Positions 52,491-64,000 of a stretch of 64,000 bases of DNA are shown piece after piece. Numbering within the stretch: the stretch's first letter is position 1; each line of letters opens with the position of its first letter. The notes below the pieces were generated by a model. It did not search any database, was not told the origin of the DNA, and was given only the letters and a program-made list of their open reading frames with translations. The position numbers were made by a program, and so were the translations under genes. Location of the stretch: NCBI RefSeq assembly GCF_047495875.1, contig NC_092460.1, positions 36,680,054 to 36,744,053 of the forward strand, in the 5' to 3' direction. Source of the stretch: Pithys albifrons albifrons. Taxonomy: Eukaryota; Chordata; Aves; Passeriformes; Thamnophilidae.

Positions 52491-55400
52491 TTTTTCCCAA
52501 TGATACTGAGAAATGCAATATTTATCACAGGTTACTTGCAGAGAAGAAGAAAGGAGAATCTAAGAGTGTTCCCTTCAGCTGTGTTTCTGTCAAGGCATGG
52601 TGTATGTCCCAGTCCACCTCTGTTTTGCTCCGTGTGTTAGTTCTGCACTACCAGGTGTAATGCAGCAGGACTGATAAAGCTGGTTGCCCACTGGCCATGC
52701 GAAGGAGGAAAAACAACCAAAAGCTGGTTGTTAGTTATCCCCACTAAAGTGCTAAACAAATCTCCCAACAGCTAAACTCCTTTCCCTTTTTATTACTTAC
52801 TGTTCCTTGTAAATCAAATATTTATTAACTGAAAACAGCTTTGCTCACTGACTGATCTTGCAAACATGGGACAAATTCACCACAGCTGGCTAGTGGCCAA
52901 TTGCTTATTCAGGCTGCTAAAAGAAATCAGCCTGGTGGAAAGACAAACTATGTGATTATTTTTCTTCCTCCTCCCTCCCCTCCTTCCTCACTTCCCAGGA
53001 CCAAACTGCTAACATCACTACTTTGCCTGCCATATTTACCTTTCATGAAAACGTGTGTGTCTGAATGAGGTCACTGATAGTCTTTTGAAGAGGACTTTAT
53101 TTTTGTCATGTCTGTGTTGAAAATGGAGCTTTAGTGTTTTGGAATGGTATGAGCAAATACAGACATTATTTCAATTAGCATATTGGGTCTGTCACCTGGT
53201 GAAATGAAAAGATCCTTTAAGCATCTACTTCTGCAATTGCCGTCTGATCATCTCTTACCATCTTCTGGCTCCATGTTAATCTGTGGGGGTCCTCAACAGT
53301 CCAACTGCAGCAAGCTTAAAGCCCTTGGATGTTGAGGGATGACAGGATGCAAAGAACAAAACTAAATTCATACTCACTTTCTCTTTTTTGAAAGTGCTGC
53401 TGGTAAATTTGAAAGATCTTTGCATCATTTCAGTCTTTGCATTTGGTTGCTATAATGAAGGTGATTTCCTGTCTGTTTTCTAATAAATATCCCTGAGGAG
53501 CATGGAATGACAGCACAATTATGCTCTTTCACTGAAAGGGAAGCCATAGAACAAGCAGGAATTGCACGCATTTAGGAGAGGCTGTACAAGGAGTTGTTCA
53601 GGGACACTATTTTCCCTCCCCATAAGGCCAGAGTCACCTGCTGCAAGCACACAAATTACAATAAATGCACACAGCAGGCTTGGTATCATCAGTGAGTCCA
53701 TTTTCAGTTACTCGTTTTGGGCCTCAGGATCCATGTCTCATGCCTTGAAGTTTTGCTTAGAAGCTCTGCATTGATGCTCATCAGCTGTGGTTGCATTGAT
53801 TTCACTGCTTGTTACCAAAAGGAATCTTATTAATGCTTTGTGTAATTATCTTTGTTCTCTCTCTTGGACTAATTTGAGGGATTATACAGCAGAAAACTCC
53901 TCACAGCACTTTCACCCAGCCTGAATCAACAGCCAGTTGCTGAGCAAATGTGTGTTCTGCTTCCCCACTAGTATGCAAGGGTTGCTCATCTTCCTCCACC
54001 AGGCACTGCTGGCATGGGAAGTCCTGCAGCACAGTGTCCTGGAGGGCACTGGGGAGCCATCAGTACTTCTGCAACATTTTGGGCTTTGTACAAACCCTTG
54101 GAATCTGGGTGTCTGTGCAGAAGCAGTAGCCTCATGAGTACTGGTTTGCTGGACCATAGCACATTGTTCCTCAGCTGGTGGAACGGGGCTGGGCAGCAGG
54201 GAGGTGGCAGCTGCTCCATGGGTCACGGCCATCCTCATGTCCTTCAGCTGTGAGTGCATTTAGAGCAAGGGGGTTCACTACCAGGAGAGAACACAGTCCT
54301 TAATACATGTTCCTGAAGTCCCAGGTGACCAGTTCTTGTCAGGCTAGACACATTTTTTTTTCCAAAGACTAAAAACCATAATCATATCTAGGTCTTCTGA
54401 CCCTTGTGAATTATTGCTAATATTTTCCCTTTTTCATTTTTATACCTTTGGATAGTTGAAGATGGATATACTCTGTCTTTAATCACTTTGCCAAGCTGTA
54501 AATATTTATATATTTATTAAAAAAAATCTACATTTTATATTTTTGACAAGATGCATGAGAATTGCTGAGCAGGAAGCAACTGCCAGAACCCACAAATCTC
54601 TGTGTTAATTTTACATCCACCAAGTAGGGAAAATATATTTCACACTGTGCATTAACAGGGTGGTCACCAGGAACTGCTCATTTAGATAATAAAATAGCCA
54701 CCAAGTCACAGTTGCACTTTTTTTTTAATTCACTTTTAATGTGTATTAACTATTGTCTTGAAAGATCCCTGAATACAGAGCAAGAGGGGAGTAGGGAAAG
54801 GCAAGAAATCCATAGGAAGCTGCTCACAGGCTGTCTGTAATAGGCTGTAATTCCATTAAAGAATGCTTTAAGATTTATGTAATATTGTTGTGACCTTTAG
54901 TAATTAATGACTTTGTAAAGCTATTTGATGTGATACTATCCCTGGTTCCATCACAGTCTTGCCTATTCATGAAAGCCAATTTGACCAATGAAGACAGAGA
55001 TATAAATCACAATAGCTAGTTTGAATTTTCCTATGTACAAATGGGCTTCGTGGCTATTAAGAATACTTTTCTACCTAGTTTAATTTAGGAAATGAGGAAT
55101 TGGAAGAACCTCTTTCCCAAAACAAGCACCTGTGCAGAGGACACTATGATGTTGCAAGGAGTCAATTTTTTTTTGCTATTTGAACTGTATGTGTTCCTCG
55201 CAACTTCCCAAGCTTCACTTCAAAACAATCCAGGTCTTTCTGCATACAGATTGCTGGCTGGGAGGCAGCAACCTGGATCTCAGTAGTATCTGCATCTAAG
55301 GGAGCCATTACAAATATCCACCACACACTCAGTTATTGTTTAACTGCAACAGGATGAACATGGCCCACTCCCAAGTCCCAATGCCTCTCCTATCTGCTGA

Positions 55401-56849
55401 AAGGTGTTTGTCTTGCTGCAGGTATCTGATGGATGAGGATGTGACTGATGTTGTGGTGTGCATAACACAGGCATCAAAATGTCAAAATGCTAAATTTAGT
55501 GTTTGTCCTTTCCGGGTGAGAGCATTATTCTGCAATTCTGAAGTTTCAGATCTCTTTCCACCCAACCAAGACATCTGTAGGCTACTTAGAAAATATTCTG
55601 AGGAAAAGCTTTGACTCAAAATTGTGTTCAGAACAGCATTTTGTTTACACCTCTTGGACACTTACCTAGAAATGCAGTTGCAAATATTTGCTTGCTTGCT
55701 CCAGACTAGTTATTTCATTCCAGAAAAATATTGAAACCAAAGAATTCTTACACAAACCTTTCTGGTTGCCATGAAGCAGAGCAATTTCATGTAAAAGAAA
55801 GAAAAAGAAGACAACAATAGCCAACTCCTCATATTATGTACGATATACTGCAATGCATTTCTTGTTTCTGGGAATAGGCTTTGTGCACTGTTCAGGCAGG
55901 TGTAATGCTCTAGGTGTAATGCACCTCTCACAGGAAAGTGTATTTGCTGTGTGCTGTTAGTTATTCTGAAATTGCATCTTATTCTTTAAGGTTTGCTTTT
56001 TTGGTGATGTTTAGGTTTTGGTTTTTTTAAATTTGCCTCAAACTGGTCTTGATTTTCCAAACAGTGCTCTCTGACAATATAAAGCATCAAGTACAGGATC
56101 TCTAGGGCCCCTTCGCTTTGTTATTCCTAACGTTTTGGGTAAAAGGATTTAGGCTGAAGCAGTCAACCTAATTGTTGTAGTTCAGAAGTAACTTTACACG
56201 TGATAAACAGTTTGGCTCTTGAACTTTTTCAGCTTCTGCCAATTCATTGAGTATGCCACATAATAAGACTACATGATTTATTCTTTCAACCTCTTCTTTT
56301 TCTCAGAATATATTTATTAAAATGCCAAGTTATGTCCAGTTTGCATCTGACTGACCTGACCCCAGGGAATTAATCTAATTTGCTGTCTATAAATATGGAG
56401 GTGCAGTTTGCCTGGAGGCTCAGAGAGAGTGATGAGTGAGTGGTGTCATGAGGGGTCTCTCACCCATGGTAGCACCAGGAGAAACAGTTTAGTTGGGTGT
56501 CAAAACAAGATCAGAGGAAGCAAGCCTTTCCCCCTAATTGGTTTCTGAGTGCTATTTATTCCTCTTGTCACCAGACTCACTCACACCTCCGGGAGCACAG
56601 CAGTCCTGAATCTGGCTTTGTCACATTGTCATGATTTGAGTGTGTGGCAGCTGCCATAACCTTTGGAGCACCAAACCTCCCTAATACAGATGCAGGAGGA
56701 TGCGTGCCATGCTTATGATGGAACCAAGGCTCCCAGGGCAGTGGGCAGCTTGGGAGCCTCTGACCTTTGTTTCTCTGTTGTGAGGGATTGCTCAGGAGAG
56801 CAGGGAGCAGAGCTGAGCCCTCCTGTCCATTCCCAGCAGACAGCTCTCT
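52491..56849. other. Intergenic sequence
   Basis: An AATAAA lies at 53482-53487. A GC-richer patch at 53940-54255 is open in several frames on both strands without a coding signature. No recognised repeat or gene. Confidence 0.5.
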
Positions 56850-57010
56850 GTTGAAGTTTGCCCCGTCCCTGGAAACATTCAAGGTCAGTTTGGGTGTGCC
56901 TCTGAGAAACCTGAGGTAGTTGAAGATGTGCCTGCCCATGGCAGGCAGATTGGACTAGATGACTTTTAAAGATCCCTTCCAACACAAATTATTCTATGGT
57001 TCTATGGTCT
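56850..57010 (+). mobile_element. CR1 LINE 3' fragment
   Basis: It contains gtccctggaaacattcaagg, gcctgcccatggcaggcaga and ttggactagatgacttttaa, then gatcccttccaacacaaat and the terminal attctatggttctatgg. These are the CR1 3' UTR blocks in order, ending in the diagnostic ATTCTATG tail repeat. It is 5'-truncated to about 160 bp. Confidence 0.92.
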
Positions 57011-60000
57011 CTGGTACTTTTGCTACCAGGAATGATGGCCAGGGTGACTTTGGCTGCAGGTTTCCTGGCCAGTGGCAGCAGTGCTACAGTTGCAGCAAGT
57101 AGGGCTGAGCCCATGCTGGATTGGGGGTACCCAGTCCAGCTGAAAAATAATTTTGGGACATGGTAGGAAATGGTTGTTTTAAAATCAAATCAGCATCCTG
57201 ACCTGGCCAGCTGCACAACCACCCAAACAACTCTTATGGACATGGGGTGAGCCAGGAGGTGCAGAGTTGACCACGTAACAGTCCCACTTGGTTGCCTCTC
57301 TCCCAGCTAAGCTCAGGGCTAGCTCAGGAAAACTTCTTGAGCATCTTTCTCTCTGCATTCCAGAGGGAGCCAGGCTGTTGTTCTTCCCTGAGGGGATGGG
57401 AGAGGGAGGGGAAGAGTGACAGATTGTTGAAAGGAGCACTATACCTCTGACAGCTTACAGATGTGTGGGAAAAAAGGTTGGCAAAAGGCAGCATTAGGTG
57501 TTCCCACTGCCAGTGAATGGTGTCCAGTCATGTGCGTTAGTCTAACAAAGACAGATAGTAATGGATTAGCTGTATTAGAGTAAATGTTTTATTGGCAACT
57601 ACCCATTTATAACCTACTGTGCTCTTCCATCCAGAATTTTCCTACTAAATTTCCTGACAAACCACTGTCCTAGCACCACCTAGTGTCCAGCCTGGCAATT
57701 CAGATGTTGATACTGGAATTACAGCCATTATCATGGAAAAGAAGAAAATAAAGGTCAGGCTTGGGGAATTTTTTGTTGTTGCTTTTTAAGCTAACATGGA
57801 CTACAACAGCATTTTCATAAAAGTCCACAGCTGTAGCATCTGAAATAACATTTTTATTTCCAAATCCTGCTATTTCTTTGCAAGATTGTTTTCTCTTGGG
57901 TGTCTGAAGTCTCTCTGCATAGAAAAGGACAGTAAGCAAGAGTCCCTCTTGATAGGGAGGTTGAAATTTTCACTTTCAGTAGGGGTATCTTGGATGAATG
58001 AAAGAGGAAAACAGAGGTATTAAGAAGGGACTTCATGAAAAATGCAGGTTCTTCCAGGCAAACAGTTCATCAAGGCAAAACAGTGGTTAAAATTTTTCTG
58101 CTTGAGAGCACTGGATTATTTCCAGGAGGATGGGAGAAATGGAAAGCAGAGTGTGCCACAAAGAACAGCAAAATGAGACCATGGTGTGCCTGGCAATACA
58201 AGCTGGCGTGTAAAGCAACTGAAATTATTGCAATGTCCTATTTCTCATGAAGTCAGATGCACAGCAGGAATGTTGGCACTCCCAATTCCAGTCTTGGAGT
58301 GGCATGTATCATCATAAGTTATTGCCAGACACTGGGTTTATTAGCATTATAGAGGCAGAAGCATGGATTTGTCTCCCTTCTCTCATATTACATCTATGGG
58401 GTTAAGTCTCGCAGTTTCTAAATAGGAGCAGACTAATTGTCATACATAAGAAATTACTAAAATCTGACAGTCACATGTCTCCTCCAAATGGCAGCCCATG
58501 AGATATCAATGTGGGAAAGAAAATCACTTTGGAGAAAGTTTTCCCAAACTTTCAGTGGTTCCCAATGGTGTGTTTTCCCCTAGTGTCTAACAGAAATTCC
58601 AGACAGTGCACTTTGGATGGATGTGTCTCAAGGTCCACAGCTGCGTGCTTGTATTGTCACGTGGGCACACCCAGCTGCTCATACAAAGGGTCATCAAAGC
58701 CATGAAGACCCTCAGTCCTGTCCCAGCCATTGCTAGGAGCATTGCTCCTTCTTCACTACACATCCACCATCAGTTCCAAAGAGAAGACCTGATTCCTGCC
58801 CAGACTTGTTAATTCACACCAGTTTGCCCACAGATCACCATTCCCTGTCCTTCAGGGAGAGGGGACCCTGTTGCTTGGGGGCTGTGTTTCAAATGATGGC
58901 CACTTTTGAAATGGATAAGCAGAATAAATTATTGGAAGAAGCAGAATTAATTTCTGAAAGGACCCTTTTTGACAGCAATAGACTTTGGAGAGGAAGAGAA
59001 AGCATCACATTAATAACATGTGTTCACCTTACAAAGAGGTGAGTTTTATGACATGAGGTTACACAAACCCCTGGCAGCTGCTGAACACCCCTGTGCTTGC
59101 TGATGTGAAGACACTCCACCTGAAGTTTGGCACTTCACTAATGAGATGATTGTTAAGATTCTGGGTGGGGATTTTTCCTAGCAGATGTTTTTCTTCACTT
59201 ACCTTTTTTTAATTATTTTTTATGTTTTTGCCTATCAAATTGCAGACTTCTTCAAAGGAAAAGGAATAAGCAGTTGTCATAACAACAAAGCTCTTCATTA
59301 CCACAGGAACCTTTGACAGCTTTATTTAAAACATTAAAAAAAATTAAAAGAAAAATCCAACCAATTATTTTTATCAGTCTGATTCATGTTCTTCTTAAAC
59401 AGATTACAGTGTGTGCTCTAGTAGTTACACTATGAAGGGAATATGGCATGAATATTTATGATAATGTAAACTTTGGAAAAAAAATTAAAAAGTGAGTTTG
59501 TTGTCTGTGCGCTTCCTGTGGCAAGAGCTCGCCTTGACTTTTAATTAGAGGATATGATGTGAAATTTTTCTTTTTGCTCACACATGTGTAACAAAATTAT
59601 TATAGTATGAAATAAAATACTGGGTTAGTCAGTCATATGTTCTAGACAATTATGTCGTCCCTTTCAAAGCCCAAAAAAAAGCATTCTGAAAGTAGAGGAG
59701 GAGTGATTTGGTTGCTGAGAGATGGAGGCCCTTTGCAAAATTTAGAATTGACTCCTGGTTTTAATTTTCAGTTCTCTGAAGCTGAAGGAGAGAGAGATGA
59801 AAGGAAGATCAATTATTGCTGTGCTTTCTTACAGAAGAGGAAGATGCATAAAGGAGTTGCATACAGAACCTCCACTCCCAAGAAACAGCTTGTTTAGTGG
59901 GAGCTGTGACCTGCTGGGGCAGGAAGAAGAGGCTGATATAGGGACAGAGCTCTGCCTGGCCACAGGAAACAGGAGCCAAAGCTTCCTTGTATTTTTTCCA

Positions 60001-61953
60001 CACAAAAGAGTTAAATGGCTCCTACTAGCTCCTGTTTCACTTGCACACTCGAATTTGAAAGATGCTTTTCTGGATTTCACATTCTAATTTTTAGTATGAA
60101 ATAAAGGCTAAATGCCTTTCATCTGTTCAAGTCATTTATAGTATCCTTGGCAAAAGGGTTTTTTTACAGAAAAGTGAAGGCTAATACTGGAATTGTTAAA
60201 CTCATGTCCCTTAAAATAAGTTACATTTGTCCTCATTTTGAACAGTGATGTTTCTTGCTGGGTGCAATCAACAACTTAATTCTCTCCCTAAGCCAAGAAA
60301 AGAATGAATATCTGCAGATATCTATCATTCTGTCTTACAAAGATAAAGGAATATAACAAGCAGCTGTTGCATTTATATTAAGAAGACGATAGCTGTAAAT
60401 TGCCTTGTCTCACAGGCACTTCTGCAGATGTCCATAATTTCTCCATTGAGATCATGACCATGAAAAGCAGGAAAAATCCCAAATATATAAGGTCAGATTC
60501 CTCTCCCAAAATAATAGATTACTTAACCTCAGATATGTTGGGACCCTTTTATGTGACAATTTTGGGACAGAGAGGCTTTTATTTAGCTTTATAAAAGGGC
60601 TGGCCACATGCAGCAGAACTTGCTTTATCCCTGAGAGGAGGTGATGGGGTGCTATGTGTATCAGTTTACATATAGCCCTACTTCATCTACGCAGGAGCTG
60701 GGTTTGGCAGCTCCACTCTGGTGGGAAACAGGGCTGTGGCTCTCCTGTTACATGAGATGGGGTAGGGAGTTATTATTTAATTATGACAACTACACACATA
60801 CAAGGCATTGCATTAGGAAACACGCATACACCATCTGCTAGATACCATGATTTAGCTGTAGGCGTACAAGAGCAGAGTCTTATGAGCATTACCTTTATTC
60901 TAGGAGACTATAAATGCAGGTCTCCTTGCACAGCACTGCCGAGGGAGGCATTCAGGGGAAGAACATTCCTCGATGATATAGTCATTACTGTTTCAGCAAG
61001 ACGTTAATTTTTACAATAAATAAGCTTAATCTTTTTATGCAGATCATTTTAGAAAATAAACAGGCCATTTTTATGAGCTACTTAGAACTGGGGCTGAGAT
61101 GGGATTTGGGTTAAGGTCCTGCATGCACTGCAAATTAGCAACAATTTTGAATTCCTGGGGAACTACTGCAGATCATTATTTATTGTGGGGATTTAAATAA
61201 GTTATAAATGCAACATTTTTGCATGTTTCAAAGCATTTAGAGAGCAGAAACTTTGCCTGGTAGAACTAAATTCCTAATTACTAAAGAAAGAAGACAATTA
61301 CAATCCATGGGCTGAGCTTGTAGTTTTAATGCAGCACCTTTCTTTGATTACTTCTGGAAAACTTATATGGAAAGCAGTGCATGGGGGAGCAGCTGTGGGA
61401 GAGCCTGACCACTGACTACAGAAGTATGAAGTTTGGTCTCCTCTGCTAGGCACTTTTGTGACTTCAGTAGAGGTTAGCAAACAGCGAGAAGCTCAGTTCA
61501 GGTATCCTTAGCCACTGAACTCACTTGTAGAAAGAAATAATGCAATTTTGGACTCCTGAGGATATCACTATCCTGTCTTACATGGCCTGTGAATAGTAAT
61601 GTACAAAAGATGTGTGATTCTGATGTGAACTCTGATTAATGTTTGTTGAAGAAATAACGTGTCTGTTGTCTTGAGGATAAAAGAGATGTTGTCTTTTTCA
61701 AGTATTACAGAAAGAAATGACATTACTAGCCAGAGTTAGGCATTTAATACCTTACAATATTAAATGATTAAATGACTGTTTTGACACTGGATATGATATT
61801 GCGCCCTGGCCAGAACCTTTCACAGGTTTGGTGACATCCTGTGAAGGAGCTGAACCATTCCAGCCCAAAACCAGCCTGACTTTCAGGAGAGAAATGCAAC
61901 GACCAGGTTTAGCTGCTGCTGTTGACCTTATGTGACTTGGGCTCAGTTCACTG
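57011..61953. other. Intergenic sequence
   Basis: No gene, RNA gene or transposon consensus was recognised. Short ORFs occur on both strands without support. Confidence 0.5.
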
Positions 61954-62165
61954 ATCACAGAATCATGAATTGGCTTGGTTTGGGATAGACCTTAAAGATT
62001 GTCTAGTTTCAACCCCTCTGCCCTGGGCATGGACACATTTCCCTTGTCCAGGCTACTCAAAACCCCATCCAGCCAGGACTTGAACACTTCCAGGGATGGG
62101 TCATCCACAACTTCTCTGGACAAACATGTGCCAGGGCCTCACCACTCTGACAGTAAACCCGCCAA
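61954..62165 (-). mobile_element. CR1 LINE 3' fragment, minus strand
   Basis: Reading the + strand gives the reverse complement of a CR1 tail. It starts atcacagaatcatgaattgg (decayed ATTCTATGATTCTATG), then gaccttaaagattgtctag, a tgccctgggcatggacac piece, ccccatccagccaggacttg, aacacttccagggatgggtc, atccacaacttctctggac and gtgccagggcctcaccactc. It is 5'-truncated. The distal edge is uncertain. Confidence 0.9.
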
Positions 62166-64000
62166 ATGTCTGTCTGTGAGCCTGGACAAGGCTTTGTAGC
62201 CTGAGCCTTCATTCCTGTCTTGTAAACAAGCTCATTTCATATTGTTAGGAAATCTCATTTTCTCTTTAACTGGAAATGATACTCAGGCACTGTGGAAAAG
62301 GGGATCACATAACTAGGTTAGTGTTGGCTGTATGCAGCCACATGGTTGTGTCACTCCATCCCAGAAGCATCCTCATTTCCACAGCTACAAGTTTATGTAA
62401 AATACTTCCAATCCTCACAGCAGAAAAATTTATTAGGACTGTATTCCTCTTCTATCTGCTATCTGTTGAGCCAAGCCATTGTGTCTCATAATTACAGGAA
62501 GAAAAATATATTATCTAGTCTGGCTTTTGTAGTGAAGTCCAAGGGAATTGCTGTGGCTTCTGACTCCCACCTCATTCTTCCTCTGCAGGCCACAGGATTT
62601 CATGTGACATCAGGCAGCAGCCCAAGTTTGCCCTAGGTATAACACCACCTAGCAAGAAGACAGACATCCACAAAGGGACCATGTTAACAATACAAGCCGA
62701 GAACACAGGGCTTGAATAAACTGGCAGAAAAATGTAGCTGACCTTAGGGACATACCTGGTACATGCTGAATGAATAACACTCTCTCCATACCCTTGGGCA
62801 GAGTCACCCTGGGTTCTTTAAATTGTGCAATTGTCTCAAACACTTACTTATTTTAAAACATTGGCTTTTAAATCAAATTCTAGGCAAAATAGCAAGCATA
62901 TGAAAATATGAGCAGTTTCATTTGGTAAGGTAGGTGGAGAGGTTTGTGTGTGCTTTTTAAAACATGTTTTATATGTAAATACAACTTGGATGAGAAAGAG
63001 AAAAATTGTTTTCATCATGAAAGTAACTGTAATTCCCAATTAAACAACTCCCAATAAACGTTAGTATTGTTCAGTCACTGTGGAGGCCACCACTAACATC
63101 ACACAGTGTGTAGGCCCCCAAAGCTCTTGTTTGTTTCTAAAGCAATCAGGTCACACCATTCAGTTCCCCCCAATTTATTTAAATCTGTTACTTTATTTCA
63201 AGTGCTAATTATCTCTCACAACAAACAGAGCCTTGTCAGCTGCAATTACTGGCATTACAATAGATTATCAACAGAAAAGTGTGTCTTGAAGCAAGAAGTG
63301 TTGCCTTGGTTACCAACCCAAAATGCTCCTGGATTGCATCTGTAACCACAATTTCTTGATTATACCTGAAATATTTCATGAGCAAGGCTCCTCTTTTACT
63401 CCTAAATTAGTACAGGGCATCATGAGCCAAATTTTACCCTACAGAACTGTGATTTAAATCACAGCAGTGCAAGTTTGGAGCCAGTGGTAGATTTTCCTAA
63501 AGGCAAAAGAAAGGGGTTATATTTTCCATGAGTAGAGGGGGATGCATTTTGCTCTTGTAGACAGTGTAATTCCTCTGCCTTCACAAGCTTTATGCCTGAC
63601 TCGTAAATGAGAATGGGCTCTTGCCCAGCAAACCAAAGCAGGTGTGTTTCATAAGGCCGTTCTTCTTCCTACCAAACACTGACGTGTGTGAAGAGCTGGC
63701 ACAGACTGAGGAGCCTTGGACTGGCTGTAAATGCAGTTTTCAGAATAGCTGTGAGATATGGTTTTGATTTGACTTGGCAGAAGGAGAAATGTCAGCCATG
63801 AAGGAAGCGTGAGTTCAGGGGAGAAATTGGGAGGTTGGGTACGTCTCTCATCCTGTGTCACACAGCCAAAAGTTAAATGCCTCTGATTGCCTAAGAATGT
63901 GTGCTTGTCTTTCATTCCTTGTATGGCTGCTTAAAACAGGAGGGAATCAAAGGCAGAGGAAATACAGTGCTGAAACTGTGACCTTGTCAGGGGAACAAGG
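62166..64000. other. Intergenic sequence
   Basis: No gene was found. It contains an 18-bp perfect palindrome at 63447-63464. I looked on the minus strand for the 3' end of DERA, which flanks SLC15A5 in human, and saw none. Confidence 0.5.
63447..63464. repeat. Perfect 18-bp palindrome
   Basis: CTGTGATTTAAATCACAG is identical to its reverse complement, with TTTAAA at the centre. It is intergenic and has no known function. It could bind a symmetric homeodomain-type dimer, or be chance. Confidence 0.9.

Noticed and set aside
53912..54259. 115-codon minus-strand ORF and opposing + ORFs
   Set aside because: A GC-richer patch opens several frames on both strands at once. There are no splice signals, domain or codon bias to favour one.
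59652..60087. 81- and 96-codon + strand ORFs overlapped by 64- and 83-codon minus ORFs
   Set aside because: Low-complexity, charged translations without domain, promoter or splice context. They are consistent with chance.
32526..64000. Search for the 3' end of DERA or other flanking genes
   Set aside because: Human synteny places DERA downstream of SLC15A5, but no minus-strand ORF resembles the deoxyribose-phosphate aldolase C-terminus, so it must lie beyond the window.
1..64000. CRISPR arrays, operons, phage or bacterial defence systems, tRNA or rRNA genes
   Set aside because: No regularly spaced direct repeats, no long uninterrupted gene series and no tRNA-like B box or rRNA segment was seen. 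The window is vertebrate intron and intergenic DNA.

Overview
This window is vertebrate nuclear DNA, most likely from a bird and probably a songbird. It has AT-rich, intron-dominated sequence. Several fragments carry the 3' end of CR1 retrotransposons, some with the characteristic ATTCTATG tail. One relic resembles a passerine-type endogenous retrovirus LTR. There are no bacterial-style operons, CRISPR arrays or phage genes. Almost all of the short ORFs are chance openings in introns or intergenic DNA.

The first half (about 1 to 32,530) holds the 3' portion of one protein-coding gene on the + strand, which I identify as SLC15A5, an orphan member of the proton-coupled oligopeptide transporter (POT/PTR2, SLC15) family. 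Eight coding exons join with matching reading phase at 1426-1648, 6239-6408, 10342-10562, 13090-13279, 17682-17864, 22059-22190, 30191-30299 and 32045-32189. They encode about 457 residues ending in a TGA stop, with no internal stop or frameshift. The human protein is about 579 residues, so roughly 120 N-terminal residues lie on exon(s) upstream of base 1. A polyadenylation signal at 32501 fits the end of the transcript. The introns contain two CR1 3' fragments and one LTR relic.

The second half (about 32,530 to 64,000) looks like an intergenic gene desert. It contains a decayed CR1 reverse-transcriptase relic near 33.6 kb and CR1 3' ends near 56.9 kb (+) and 62.1 kb (-). G/T-only stretches occur near 36.6 and 38.5 kb. 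Two weak coding candidates lie here: a possible terminal exon at 52326-52490, and a stop-poor, membrane-like frame at 41590-42420. I recognise neither.

I found no convincing new biological system. The points most worth a second look are the tandem splice donors after the first SLC15A5 exon in the window, the altered POT signature, and the unassigned 52.3 kb exon candidate.
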